A stretch of 64,000 bases of DNA, taken from NCBI RefSeq assembly GCF_020567525.1, contig NZ_JAJCVI010000007.1:186001-250000 (forward strand). The letters are read 5' to 3'. This document shows, one piece after another, positions 36,898 to 44,998 of the stretch. This DNA is from Halorubellus salinus. Its GTDB lineage: Archaea; Halobacteriota; Halobacteria; Halobacteriales; Natrialbaceae. Position numbers and translations under genes: made by a program. The notes beneath the pieces were generated by a model that saw only the letters and a program-made list of their open reading frames with translations, was not told the origin of the DNA and did not search any database. Each line of letters starts with the position of its first letter. Position 1 is the first letter of the stretch.

Positions 36898-37265
36898 CGG
36901 TGAACGACCTGCCGTGACGGCGGGTCCAAGGAACCTGTCTCCGCGATGAGTCCAAGCACTGGCCTCAGGTGAGGCAGCCGCGAACGCGCTGGACAGTTCT
37001 CGCTGCACCTCCTGCTGGTGTTCGCGACCGGGTTGACGATCGGACCCGACCGCACCGTGGGTCCCGTCCTGGGGGAGGAGGTGCTCGGTGTCGAGTCGGT
37101 CATCGCGATGGTCTCGTTCGCTCCCCTTCGGTGTCGTGGAGTCCATCCGGCTGGTCGACGGGTCGGTCGCTGCGTCCGCGTTCACAGGCCCCTAATCGTG
37201 TGCGAGATTGTGAGAATCGCACACAAGTCTTTTCGTCGCGCGTCACGTACGTCGACGCGATACCG
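36898..37265. other. Intergenic region with possible gene relic and regulator promoter
   Basis: No intact gene is seen. A short plus-strand frame at about 37000-37120 encodes a hydrophobic stretch (FATGLTIGPDRTVGPVLGEE and onward) that may be a decayed membrane gene. The last 70 bases hold the palindrome at 37198-37224 and the promoter of the winged-helix regulator. Confidence 0.4.
37198..37224. promoter_or_regulatory. Palindromic operator upstream of winged-helix regulator
   Basis: A perfect 8-bp inverted repeat GTGTGCGA/TCGCACAC with an 11-base spacer lies 42 bases before the regulator ATG. Its size and position suit a dimeric winged-helix protein, so autoregulation by the adjacent gene product is the simplest reading. 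Confidence 0.65.
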
Positions 37266-37670
37266 ATGTCAGATTCGATGTCCGAGCAACTCCGACAGGA
37301 CATGGCGTGCGAGGGACTGCTCCGGTGCTTCCACGGCCTCACGAAACTCGACGAGGAGTGCTTCCTCGCGCTCGTCGAGGCCGACGAGCCGCTGACCGTG
37401 GACGAGGTCGCCGATGCGGTCGACCGCGAACGCTCGACCGCCTATCGCGCCGTACAGCGGCTCTTGCAGACCGGGTTCGTCGGGAAGGACCAGGTCAACT
37501 ACGACGAGGGCGGCTACTATCACGTCTACTCGCCGACCGACCCCTCGCAGATCGCCGACGACATGCGGCGGCTGCTCAACGACTGGTACGCGAAGATGGG
37601 ACAGCTCATCCAGGCGTTCGAGGACAAGTACGAGCAACCCGAGCCCGCGTCTCCCGCCGTCGAGAGCTGA
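37266..37670 (+). CDS. Winged-helix transcriptional regulator (TrmB/MarR-like)
   Basis: In this 134-residue protein a winged-helix DNA-binding domain spans about residues 10-90 (LLRCFHGLTKLDEECFLALV, then DEVADAVDRERSTAYRAVQRLLQTG as the recognition region). It is followed by a C-terminal helix likely used for dimerisation (RRLLNDWYAKMGQLIQAFED). The ATG at 37266 is chosen because upstream in-frame residues are Arg-rich and unlike a protein. It has a palindrome just upstream and stands between a permease and thioredoxin gene, so it probably controls this sulfur/redox group. The effector is unknown. Confidence 0.82.
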   Translation: MSDSMSEQLRQDMACEGLLRCFHGLTKLDEECFLALVEADEPLTVDEVADAVDRERSTAYRAVQRLLQTGFVGKDQVNYDEGGYYHVYSPTDPSQIADDMRRLLNDWYAKMGQLIQAFEDKYEQPEPASPAVES

Positions 37671-37738
37671 CCGAGCGTGTATAGTATTGTAAGTATCATC
37701 CACAACCCTTAATTGTGGGCGGTGCCTACGACCTGTCG

Positions 37739-38098
37739 ATGACAACCGAAACTGCAGCCGACACCGGTACCGGCAGCACGGACGAACCCCAGCACGTCGA
37801 CGGCACCGCCGAACTCGACGCGCTCGTCGCCGACAGCGACGTCGTCCTCACTGACTTCTACGCCGACTGGTGCGGCCCCTGCCAGATGATCGAACCGATC
37901 GTGGAACGACTGGCCGCCGAGACCGACGCGACGGTCGCCAAGGTCGACGTCGACGCGAACCAGGAACTCGCCGCCGCATACGGCGTCCGTGGCGTCCCCA
38001 CCCTCGTGCTGTTCGCCGACGGCGAGCAAGTCGAAGAGATCGTCGGTATGCAGGGCGAAGAACAGCTCCGCTCCCTCATCGACCGATACACCAACTGA
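37739..38098 (+). CDS. Thioredoxin
   Basis: This 119-residue thioredoxin has the active site DWCGPCQM near residue 43, the cis-proline segment GVPTLVLF and a normal fold length after a 25-residue acidic N-terminal extension. It reduces protein disulfides in the cytoplasm. The ATG at 37739 follows CCCTTAATT by about 30 bases, suggesting a leaderless transcript. An inverted repeat CCACAA/TTGTGG (37700-37718) overlaps that box and may be a regulator site. Confidence 0.93.
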   Translation: MTTETAADTGTGSTDEPQHVDGTAELDALVADSDVVLTDFYADWCGPCQMIEPIVERLAAETDATVAKVDVDANQELAAAYGVRGVPTLVLFADGEQVEEIVGMQGEEQLRSLIDRYTN

Positions 38099-38254
38099 GA
38101 CCACGGCAGCACTGTCCTCCTCCCCACTACGCCGCCCGAACGCGCCGCTCCCCACCCGCTCCGTGAACGAGCGGACGCGACGCCCACCTCCGAGTGGACG
38201 TCGAGGGAGCCTCACGCTGACCGTGACCGCTCCTCCGCCCACCGAATGGGACTT

Positions 38255-38273
38255 GGAGCGGTGAACCCGCTCC
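38255..38273. terminator. Hairpin in convergent intergenic region
   Basis: GGAGCGG and CCGCTCC form a 7-bp stem with a 5-base loop in the 313-base gap between convergent thioredoxin and nosY genes. There is no T-run after it, so terminator function is only suggested by position. The rest of the gap (38099-38411) shows no gene. Confidence 0.35.
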
Positions 38274-38411
38274 CGAGCGGCTCGGAGCGCTTCGAGACGA
38301 CCCCGCCGTCGTTCCTCGAAAACTGGGGCGCGTCCCTCGTTCGGTATCCGAAGTACCTCCAGTCCTGGGCCGGCACTCGCGGTCGGTCAGTGTAGCATCG
38401 CCACGACCGCG

Positions 38412-39218
38412 TCACCGCCAGGCGAGGCGCGATGCGAGCGCGAGCGGCACGACGACCCACGCGCACAGCGCGACCATGCTGAGGAGCGCAGTCGGCCCGT
38501 CGGGGACGACGACACCGGTGGGGGCGACGCTCAACTCGAAGACGAGACTCCGGTACGCGCTGTTCGGACTGAGCGCGAGCAGCGAGGCCGGAGCGCCCGT
38601 CGCGACGCCCTCTCCGGTGAGCGCCCCGAGCAGCGCGCCGTCGAGGCCGACGGCGAGTGCCACGACCGCTCCGGTCGCGAGCGCGAGCCCGCCTCGCGTC
38701 GAGCGAGCCGCGGCGGAGACGAGGAGTGCGATAGCGAGGACGACCAGCACGAAGAGCGTCGTCGCCAGGACGTACCGCAGGTAGAGCGCCACTGAATCGA
38801 CGGTGGCGTGCGACGCGATGACGGACAGTTGCGGTTGCCCGGTGAGCGGGACGACCAGTCCGGCTGCGGCCAGCCCGAGGAGGACGAGCGCGACCACGGC
38901 CACCGCACGACCGAGGTAGACGCCGAGGACGTACCAGTACCCGTCGACCGGGTAGGTACGGATCGTCGCCAGTTCACCGCTTTCGCGGTCGCCGAGCACG
39001 GCCCGGTACCCGAACGCGAACGACAGCACGGGGACGAGCACCTCGACGGGCGTCAGCAGGTCCAGGACGAGTCCGAGGTAGGCTCCGGTCCCGCCGAGCC
39101 ATCCGATACCGCCGACGAGGAGGACGTAGCCGACGCCTGCCAGCATCAGCGTCGGCGTGCGGACGACGGTACGGAGTTCGCGTTCGGCGACGTCCAAGAG
39201 CGGGCGGACCTCGGTCAC
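38412..39218 (-). CDS. nosY: NosY-like ABC transporter permease
   Basis: This 268-residue permease has six hydrophobic segments and an N-terminal cytoplasmic start (LDVAERELRTVVRTPTLMLA), typical of ABC-2 permeases. The loop FGYRAVLGDRESGELATIRTYPV is characteristic of NosY. NosY pairs with the ATPase NosF and periplasmic NosD to supply the copper/sulfur centre of nitrous oxide reductase. Its ATG overlaps the nosF stop by four bases. It is the last gene of the minus-strand cluster. Confidence 0.85.
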   Translation of the reverse strand: MTEVRPLLDVAERELRTVVRTPTLMLAGVGYVLLVGGIGWLGGTGAYLGLVLDLLTPVEVLVPVLSFAFGYRAVLGDRESGELATIRTYPVDGYWYVLGVYLGRAVAVVALVLLGLAAAGLVVPLTGQPQLSVIASHATVDSVALYLRYVLATTLFVLVVLAIALLVSAAARSTRGGLALATGAVVALAVGLDGALLGALTGEGVATGAPASLLALSPNSAYRSLVFELSVAPTGVVVPDGPTALLSMVALCAWVVVPLALASRLAWR

Positions 39219-40024
39219 TGGCGGGCACCCCCGTGGAGTCCGGGTGCGACTCCGGCGGTGCCTCCACCGTACCCCAGCGTCTCGATGGCGGCGTCGAGCG
39301 TCGACGCGTCGGCCTCGGCCAGCAACTCCGCTGGCGGGCCGGTGGCGACGAGTTCGCCGTGGTCGACGAGCAGGACCGTGTCGGCGAGGCGGTCGACCGC
39401 GTGCAGGTCGTGCGTCGAGAGCAGGACGGTCCCGCCGCCGGCCGCGATATCCCCGATCACGGTCCTGAGGCGTCGCGCCATCGTCGGGTCGAGGCCGTTT
39501 GCCGGTTCGTCGAGGACGAACACGGACGGGTCGCCGACCATCGTCTGGGCGATACCGAGCAAGCGACGCATACCACCGGAGAGCGCGTCGACGCGTCGAT
39601 CGGCGACCGCGGAGAGCCCGACGCGTTCGAGGATGGCGTCGGTGTCGACTGGTCCCGGCACGAGCGCGCCGTAGAACGAGACCGTCTCCGCCACGGTGAA
39701 CTGGCCGCGGAACGCGGACTGCTGGGCGAGATAGCCGACGCGTCGACCGTCGCCGCTGCCGACGGAGACGTCGCCAGCGTCCGGTTCGAGCAGGTCGGCG
39801 ACGGCCCGCAGCAGCGTCGTCTTCCCGCTCCCGTTCGGTCCGACGACGCAGGCGACCGTCCCGGGGGAGAGACTGAAGGAGACGTCGCCGAGCACGTCGA
39901 GGTCGTCGAAGGCGTGGCTCAGGCCGTCCACCTCCACGGCGGGCTGCCGTCCGCCGCGCTGTCCGTCGTCGGTCTGTTCACCGTCGGTCCGTCCGTCGTC
40001 GTCCGTGCTAGTTCGTGCGGTCAT
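39215..40024 (-). CDS. nosF: NosF-like ABC transporter ATPase
   Basis: This 269-residue ABC ATPase has an acidic 28-residue N-terminal tail, Walker A GPNGSGKT at residues 62-69, the Q-loop in YLAQQSAF, the signature ALSGGMRRLLG, Walker B VFVLDEPANGLDP, and the H-loop STHDLHAVDR. It powers the NosDFY system. It overlaps both nosD (upstream) and nosY (downstream) by four bases, so the three are one translationally coupled unit. Confidence 0.88.
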   Translation of the reverse strand: MTARTSTDDDGRTDGEQTDDGQRGGRQPAVEVDGLSHAFDDLDVLGDVSFSLSPGTVACVVGPNGSGKTTLLRAVADLLEPDAGDVSVGSGDGRRVGYLAQQSAFRGQFTVAETVSFYGALVPGPVDTDAILERVGLSAVADRRVDALSGGMRRLLGIAQTMVGDPSVFVLDEPANGLDPTMARRLRTVIGDIAAGGGTVLLSTHDLHAVDRLADTVLLVDHGELVATGPPAELLAEADASTLDAAIETLGYGGGTAGVAPGLHGGARQ

Positions 40025-42018
40025 GCTGTGGACTCGTTGGTCGTCCTGCTGCTGTTCGTGTCGTTCGCCGGGATGCGGTCGGGGTTGACCGGGTCGCTGA
40101 GCGGAGCCGGGTCGACGATGCTCGGACGACGGAGTCCCGGCGCCGCCTGCTGGAACTGGTCGAACAATCGAGCCGCGGGTGAGTGTGCGAGCGCGTTCGC
40201 CAGCGGGGAGTGCCGAGCGCTCCGGTCCACGGCGTCGGTCGGATCGTACGTCCGGTCCACGACGCCGTCGCCGTCCCGGTCCACGCCGGGCACGGGCCCC
40301 CAGTAGTTCCCGCGACCGTCGACCGCCCAGCTCTCGAGTGCCGCCATGCCGGCCGCGACCGAGCGGTCGTTACCCACGATGTCGTTCTCGAAGACGTCGT
40401 TGGTGGGGAGCGTCGTCGCCGAGCGGACACCGACCTCGTTGCCGACGATCGTGTTGGCGCGGTAGGTCGACCGGGTGGTTCCGATCGAGATACCGACCTC
40501 GTTGTTCACGACGACGTTCCCGGCGACGTAGGAGGCGCTCCCGGCGACGCTGATCCCGACGCTGCTGTCGGTGACGTCGTTCCCGACCACGACGTTCCCG
40601 CTCGGGCGACTCATCACGTTGAGGCCCGTGTTCACGTCCTCGATGGTGTTGTTGGCGACGAGCGTGTCGCTGGTGAACATGTCGTGGAACCCGAAGCGGA
40701 CGTTCTCGACGTGGTTGTCCCGCACGACCATCCCGTCGGCGTAGTGCGCGTAGACGGCGTCTCGCCCCCCGTCGAAGTGCGAGTCCTCGACGACCATCCG
40801 CGAGTACATCGGGAGGACGCTCATGAACCCCTCGAACCCGGCGGTGCCAGTCACCTCGACCTCTCGGACGACCGCGCCGTCGCTGTCGAGCGCGACGATG
40901 CCGTTCGACGGCGTGTCGATGCTGACGTGCTCGACGAGCGATCGGTGTGCGTCGCGCAGCCTGATGGCCGCGTCGCCGTACCCGTAGGCGAGCCTGATGC
41001 GGCGGTCCCACGCCGAGCCGTCGTCCGCCTCGAGCTCCCCGGCGTTCGCGTCCCCGACCCCGACGATCCGCAGGTCAGTGATCGCGACGTCCGGTGCGCG
41101 AACGAGCACCACGGAGTCGTCTCCGCCGCCGTCGAGGACCGTTCCGGTGCCGGTTCCCGTGAGCGTGAGTGGCTGCTCGATCGTGAGGTTCGCGTCGTAT
41201 CGCCCAGGGAGAAGCCTGACAGTGGTGTTCGGTGGTGCGTCGTCGACGACCGCATCGAGCGTCGGGGCGTCCTCGCCGAGGACGACGGCGGACGGCGACC
41301 GGTTCGTCGACGCCGAGAGCCGCTCGGTCGCTGCCACGACCGCCCGTTCGTCGGTGCCGACGACCGTCGAAACCGGTCGGTCGTTGGCTGCTCGCGCCCG
41401 GTCGACGGCCCGGTCGGCCCAGCGATGCCGGGCAGCGACCTTCGGCTGGTGGTCGCTAGCGGCGTCGTCGTCCTCGACCCGGTCCTGCAGCGCCGTCCAG
41501 CCCAGGACTCGACCGTCGTGGTCCTCGGCGAACGCCCGCGCCGCCGCCCGGTCGCCGAACGGGACCGCCATTGGGCCGGCGGGCGTCCGTGCGGGCGTCC
41601 CGACGACGAACCACGCGTCCTCGGCGCGCGTCCACGCCGGCGCGGAGGCGTTCGGGAGCGTCACGTATCCGTCGTCGGTCACTCGCGGCTCCGTCCCGGC
41701 GAGGTCGGTGACGAAGACAGCGAGCGGCTGGCCGAACTGAGCGGTCTGCTGTGGGTCGGTGACTCCGGCGACGAGCGCATCGGTCCCGTAGTAGCCGACG
41801 ACGTACTTGTACTGCGAGTAGAACACCTGCCCTCGCGGGATCACGTAGCCGGACTCCCGTGCTCGTTCGACGTCGACGCCGGTCAGGCCGGTCGTCAGCG
41901 TCCGGTCGAACGGGACTGCCGACAGCTGGTCGCCGCTACCGGGGTCGACTGCGAGGCCCGTTCCCGCGAGGAGGAGGACGAGCACGACGAGGACTCCGAC
42001 GGACGTGACGGCCCTCAT
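40021..42018 (-). CDS. nosD: NosD with fused N-terminal NosL-like domain
   Basis: This 665-residue exported protein has a hydrophobic signal at residues 1-24 (VGVLVVLVLLLAGTGLA) from the ATG at 42018. Residues about 60-180 resemble NosL (QVFYSQYKYVVGYYG; AWFVVGTPARTPAGPMAVPF; AFAEDHDGRVLGW) but without its cysteines. Residues about 240-590 are a parallel beta-helix of CASH-type repeats (VVEDSHFDGGRDAVYAHYAD, VVRDNHVENVRFGFHDMFTS). NosD works outside the membrane in copper-site maturation of nitrous oxide reductase. The frame is open upstream, but that extension is Arg-rich and lacks a signal. A hairpin separates it from ccdA. Confidence 0.82.
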   Translation of the reverse strand: MRAVTSVGVLVVLVLLLAGTGLAVDPGSGDQLSAVPFDRTLTTGLTGVDVERARESGYVIPRGQVFYSQYKYVVGYYGTDALVAGVTDPQQTAQFGQPLAVFVTDLAGTEPRVTDDGYVTLPNASAPAWTRAEDAWFVVGTPARTPAGPMAVPFGDRAAARAFAEDHDGRVLGWTALQDRVEDDDAASDHQPKVAARHRWADRAVDRARAANDRPVSTVVGTDERAVVAATERLSASTNRSPSAVVLGEDAPTLDAVVDDAPPNTTVRLLPGRYDANLTIEQPLTLTGTGTGTVLDGGGDDSVVLVRAPDVAITDLRIVGVGDANAGELEADDGSAWDRRIRLAYGYGDAAIRLRDAHRSLVEHVSIDTPSNGIVALDSDGAVVREVEVTGTAGFEGFMSVLPMYSRMVVEDSHFDGGRDAVYAHYADGMVVRDNHVENVRFGFHDMFTSDTLVANNTIEDVNTGLNVMSRPSGNVVVGNDVTDSSVGISVAGSASYVAGNVVVNNEVGISIGTTRSTYRANTIVGNEVGVRSATTLPTNDVFENDIVGNDRSVAAGMAALESWAVDGRGNYWGPVPGVDRDGDGVVDRTYDPTDAVDRSARHSPLANALAHSPAARLFDQFQQAAPGLRRPSIVDPAPLSDPVNPDRIPANDTNSSRTTNESTA

Positions 42019-42060
42019 CCGCCAGTCACCCCCGCGCTCGTTCGGCTTCCGTGCAAGACT

Positions 42061-42080
42061 GCCCGGGTGCCTCCCCGGGC
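42061..42080. terminator. GC-rich hairpin between ccdA and nosD genes
   Basis: GCCCGGG and CCCGGGC form a perfect 7-bp stem with a 6-base loop in the 127-base gap between the ccdA stop and the nosD start. It could attenuate or process the transcript, separating the thiol-redox half from the nosDFY half of the cluster. Confidence 0.4.
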
Positions 42081-42145
42081 CGTCGGTCCCCGAGCGGACC
42101 GCGGTCCAAGCGCGTGGCGGTCGCCCCAGCGGTGGTATCGATCTG

Positions 42146-42832
42146 TCATGGCGGTACTGGAATCGACGGGAGCGCGTTCGGTGCAATCGCGATCACGAGC
42201 TGCCCGGAGCCGGCGAGAACGAGGACGACGCCCGAGGCCCGTTCGACGCGATCGCCGAGCGCGGCGAGCCGACCGGTCGCGCCACCGAACCCGAGCCCCA
42301 GCATCACGGTGACCACCAGCAACGGGAGAGCCGCAGCCAGCGCGTACGCCGAGACGACGGCGACCGCCCCGGCGAGGGGCAGCGAGACCGCCTGGACCAC
42401 GACAGCCAGGAAGACCGGGAGGACACAGGCCGCCGACGCACCGGCGTACCCCGCGCCGAACAGAGCGAACCCCGACGTGTTCGCGCGACGCGCGGGCAGC
42501 GGGACGGTCGGCGTGAGCTCGCGCCCGGTCAGGACGAGACCGCCGAGGGCGACGAGAGCGACCCCGACCGCGGGTTCGAGGACCGGGAGCGCCCGGGCGA
42601 CCGGGCGACCGACGAGGACGGCGAGGCCAGCGAGCGCGCCGAGAGCAGCGAGCAAACCGACGCTGGCAGCGAGGCCGCGCGAGACGACGCCAGCCACTCG
42701 CTCCTTGCCATCGGCCGCGGTCGCGTAGAACCCGACGTACCCCGGCACCAGCGGGAGCGCACACGGCGACAGGAACGTCGCGACGCCCGCACCCGCTGCG
42801 AACGCAACGTGACTCCCGAACGACTCGATCAC
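42146..42832 (-). CDS. ccdA: CcdA/DsbD-like thiol-disulfide membrane transporter
   Basis: This 228-residue protein has six predicted membrane helices. The two conserved half-sites are FLSPCALPLVPGY and AACVLPVFLAV, whose cysteines pass reducing equivalents across the membrane. It starts with a GTG at 42832 that overlaps the stop of the TlpA-like gene (GTGA), so the two are coupled: CcdA would reduce the TlpA-like protein outside. This supports metal-site or cytochrome maturation. Confidence 0.88.
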   Translation of the reverse strand: MIESFGSHVAFAAGAGVATFLSPCALPLVPGYVGFYATAADGKERVAGVVSRGLAASVGLLAALGALAGLAVLVGRPVARALPVLEPAVGVALVALGGLVLTGRELTPTVPLPARRANTSGFALFGAGYAGASAACVLPVFLAVVVQAVSLPLAGAVAVVSAYALAAALPLLVVTVMLGLGFGGATGRLAALGDRVERASGVVLVLAGSGQLVIAIAPNALPSIPVPP

Positions 42833-43380
42833 GACCCCCCACCGTCCCTCGCGGCCCGGATCTCGGAGACGATTCGTTCCGCGCTGGTTCGCCCGGTATG
42901 CCGCCAGGTCACGCGACCGTCGGGACCGACGACGACGGCCGTCGGAACGCTGGTGGCGTCGAACCGCCGAGCGAGGGCGACGCCGTCGTCGACGCCGACG
43001 GGCCAGCGCCCGTCGTGGTCGACCCACCAGGCCGCGACGTCGTCGGTGGAGACGGTCAGGCCCACGGGCTCGCTGGTCACCGAGAGGAACTGTACGTCGT
43101 CGCCGACCTGGCCGTATGCGTCGGCGACGACCGACATCTGGGCCGCGCAGATCGGGCAGGTCGTCGCGAAGAACTCGACGAACGTCACGCGCCCCGACTC
43201 GGGCACGGTCGTCGTTCCGGCAGCGCTACCGGGCGCGTCGACCGTCTCGACGGTCACCGCCTCCGCCCCGTCGCCGTCGTCACCGGCCAGGGAGCCAACG
43301 AGGCCGCTACAGCCGGCGGTCGCCACCGTCGTCGCGCCAGCGACCGAGCCCAGGAGCTCACGCCGTCGCACGCCGACCAC
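42829..43380 (-). CDS. TlpA/ResA-like extracellular thioredoxin lipoprotein
   Basis: This 183-residue redoxin has a Tat-like N-terminus (RRELLGSVAGATTVATAGC) with lipobox cysteine at residue 24, then a thioredoxin fold with the active site TTCPICAAQ (C75, C78) and cis-proline segment TSVPTAVVV. It would reduce cysteines of copper chaperones or enzymes at the outer face of the membrane, recharged by the adjacent CcdA. Its stop overlaps the ccdA start. Confidence 0.87.
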   Translation of the reverse strand: MVGVRRRELLGSVAGATTVATAGCSGLVGSLAGDDGDGAEAVTVETVDAPGSAAGTTTVPESGRVTFVEFFATTCPICAAQMSVVADAYGQVGDDVQFLSVTSEPVGLTVSTDDVAAWWVDHDGRWPVGVDDGVALARRFDATSVPTAVVVGPDGRVTWRHTGRTSAERIVSEIRAARDGGGS

Positions 43381-43410
43381 CCCCTGAGGCGCCGCCGCGA
43401 ACGGGACCGG

Positions 43411-44199
43411 TCACCACGGCTGGAAGTGCGGGAGCGGGATCGCTGGGAGGCCGATACCGAGTGCCGCCAGCCCGTGCTGGAGCGGCACGTACCCCAGTAC
43501 GACGAACGTGACACCGAGCACGCGGTGGAGTTGCTGGCGGCCGCCGACGTCCAGGCTCTCGAAGATCGTCCCGGTCAGGAAGACGGCCGGAACGGTCCCG
43601 AGTCCGAGCGCCGCAAGCGCTGCCGCCCCACCCACCGGGGAGCCTTGCACGAACGCGTACAGGTACGCCGGGTACAGGAGTGGACACGGCAGGAACCCGT
43701 GGACGGCGCCGAGACCGGCGATCCGGTAGTCGCCGACCCACTCGTCCACTCGTTCGAGGAGCGCGTCCCGCACCGGTCTCGCGACGCGTTCCAGTCCCGG
43801 AATCGGAACGGCCCGCACACCGCCGCCGGTGACGTAACTCGCGCCGACGGCTGCGACGACCAGACCCACGACGATCCCCGTCACCGCCCGAACCTCCGTC
43901 GCGACGAGCGTCACGTCCCGGACGCTCACGAAGACGAGCTGGCCCGCGAGCCCGAAGAGCCCGCCCAGGAGCGTGTAGGTCACCGTCCGTCCGAGGTTGA
44001 ACACCGCGTGCTGTCGGACCGCCCGCATCGAGAGGAAGCCACCGCGGCCGCTGTCGCCCATCCGGTCGGCGTAGACCGCGACCAGCGGACCGCACATCCC
44101 GATGCAGTGCGCGCCACCGAGCAACCCGACGAGGGCAAGGATCGGGAGCCCGAGCGTCTCCGTGCCGAGGAGTGGATTGGCTGGTGTACATGACGTCAT
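43411..44199 (-). CDS. SafE/UreH-type membrane protein (copper-site assembly)
   Basis: In this 262-residue membrane protein the N-terminal motif GGAHCIGMCGPLV is the signature of the sulfite-exporter-like/UreH_2 family linked to copper oxidase and reductase maturation. A second cysteine motif, FLPCPLLYPAYLYA, lies in a later helix; about six helices are predicted. Genes before and after it encode Sco and TlpA/CcdA, which fits copper handling. It follows the sco stop by only three bases. Confidence 0.8.
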   Translation of the reverse strand: MTSCTPANPLLGTETLGLPILALVGLLGGAHCIGMCGPLVAVYADRMGDSGRGGFLSMRAVRQHAVFNLGRTVTYTLLGGLFGLAGQLVFVSVRDVTLVATEVRAVTGIVVGLVVAAVGASYVTGGGVRAVPIPGLERVARPVRDALLERVDEWVGDYRIAGLGAVHGFLPCPLLYPAYLYAFVQGSPVGGAAALAALGLGTVPAVFLTGTIFESLDVGGRQQLHRVLGVTFVVLGYVPLQHGLAALGIGLPAIPLPHFQPW

Positions 44200-44202
44200 C
44201 GG

Positions 44203-44892
44203 TCACGTGGTCGCCTCGACGACCGTCTCGACGTCCGAGAGCACGCGCTCGTGGTCCGGGCGGTCGGTCCGGTAGGCTCGTTCGACGGTCCCGTCCGGGT
44301 TCCGGAGGAACGTCAGCGACAGATGCCGGAAGTCGTACCCGGGCAGCCGTTCGGACTCTCCCGCACCGAGACGGTCGAAGGTGATGCCGAGCGTCTCGTC
44401 GACGACGGCCTCTGCGCGCGCTGCGGATTCGGGCCGGAGGAACCGCCAGTTCCCCGCGTCCATGTCGACGTTCATCCGCTGCCCGTACTCGCGGAGGGTC
44501 TCGGCGTCGTCGCGCTCCGGGTCGAACGTGATCGCCAGGAACGTCACGTCGTCGTCGATGCCACGGTCGACGGTTCCCTGCTGGACGCCCGCCAGCTGTC
44601 CGATGAGGCGAACGCACTCGACGGGGCAGGACGCGAAGAACGCCGTCACGAGCACCGTCCCGTCGACGTCATCGCTCGCGACCACCTCGCCGGAGAGCGG
44701 GTCGGGAACGGCGAACTCCGGCAGCGTCTGGCCGTGAGCCGGGTACGGGAGTGCACTGCTGTCGTGCTGCTGGTCCGCCTGCGGACCGAGTACGGTCTCG
44801 TTCCCGTCGCCCCCACCGAGAACCGACGTGAGACACCCGGTGCTCGCGGTCGCGATCCCGAGGCCGGCCGTGAGGTACGTTCGTCGCTGCAT
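44203..44892 (-). CDS. SCO1/SenC-family copper chaperone
   Basis: This 229-residue Tat lipoprotein has an N-terminal RRTYLTAGLGIATASTGC (lipobox C20). The Sco core has the copper-binding CPVEC motif (C89, C93) and the partner histidine in DFRHLSLTFL near residue 190. Sco proteins insert copper or reduce cysteines in copper enzymes outside the membrane. It is the first gene of the minus-strand nos/copper cluster. A 106-base divergent promoter region separates it from the HiPIP-NosL gene. Confidence 0.88.
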   Translation of the reverse strand: MQRRTYLTAGLGIATASTGCLTSVLGGGDGNETVLGPQADQQHDSSALPYPAHGQTLPEFAVPDPLSGEVVASDDVDGTVLVTAFFASCPVECVRLIGQLAGVQQGTVDRGIDDDVTFLAITFDPERDDAETLREYGQRMNVDMDAGNWRFLRPESAARAEAVVDETLGITFDRLGAGESERLPGYDFRHLSLTFLRNPDGTVERAYRTDRPDHERVLSDVETVVEATT

Positions 44893-44998
44893 ACTCGGCG
44901 CTTTCTGGCTGGTGGACGTAAGCAGTCTGGTGCAATACTCGAACTATTACGACTACCGTACCAGAGTGACTTTCGTCGGCGTAGTCGAACGTCCAAGC

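Noticed and set aside
36969-37265. N-terminal extension of the winged-helix regulator
   Set aside because: Arg/Gly/Pro-rich, spans the palindrome, and the ATG at 37266 begins a standard winged-helix protein.
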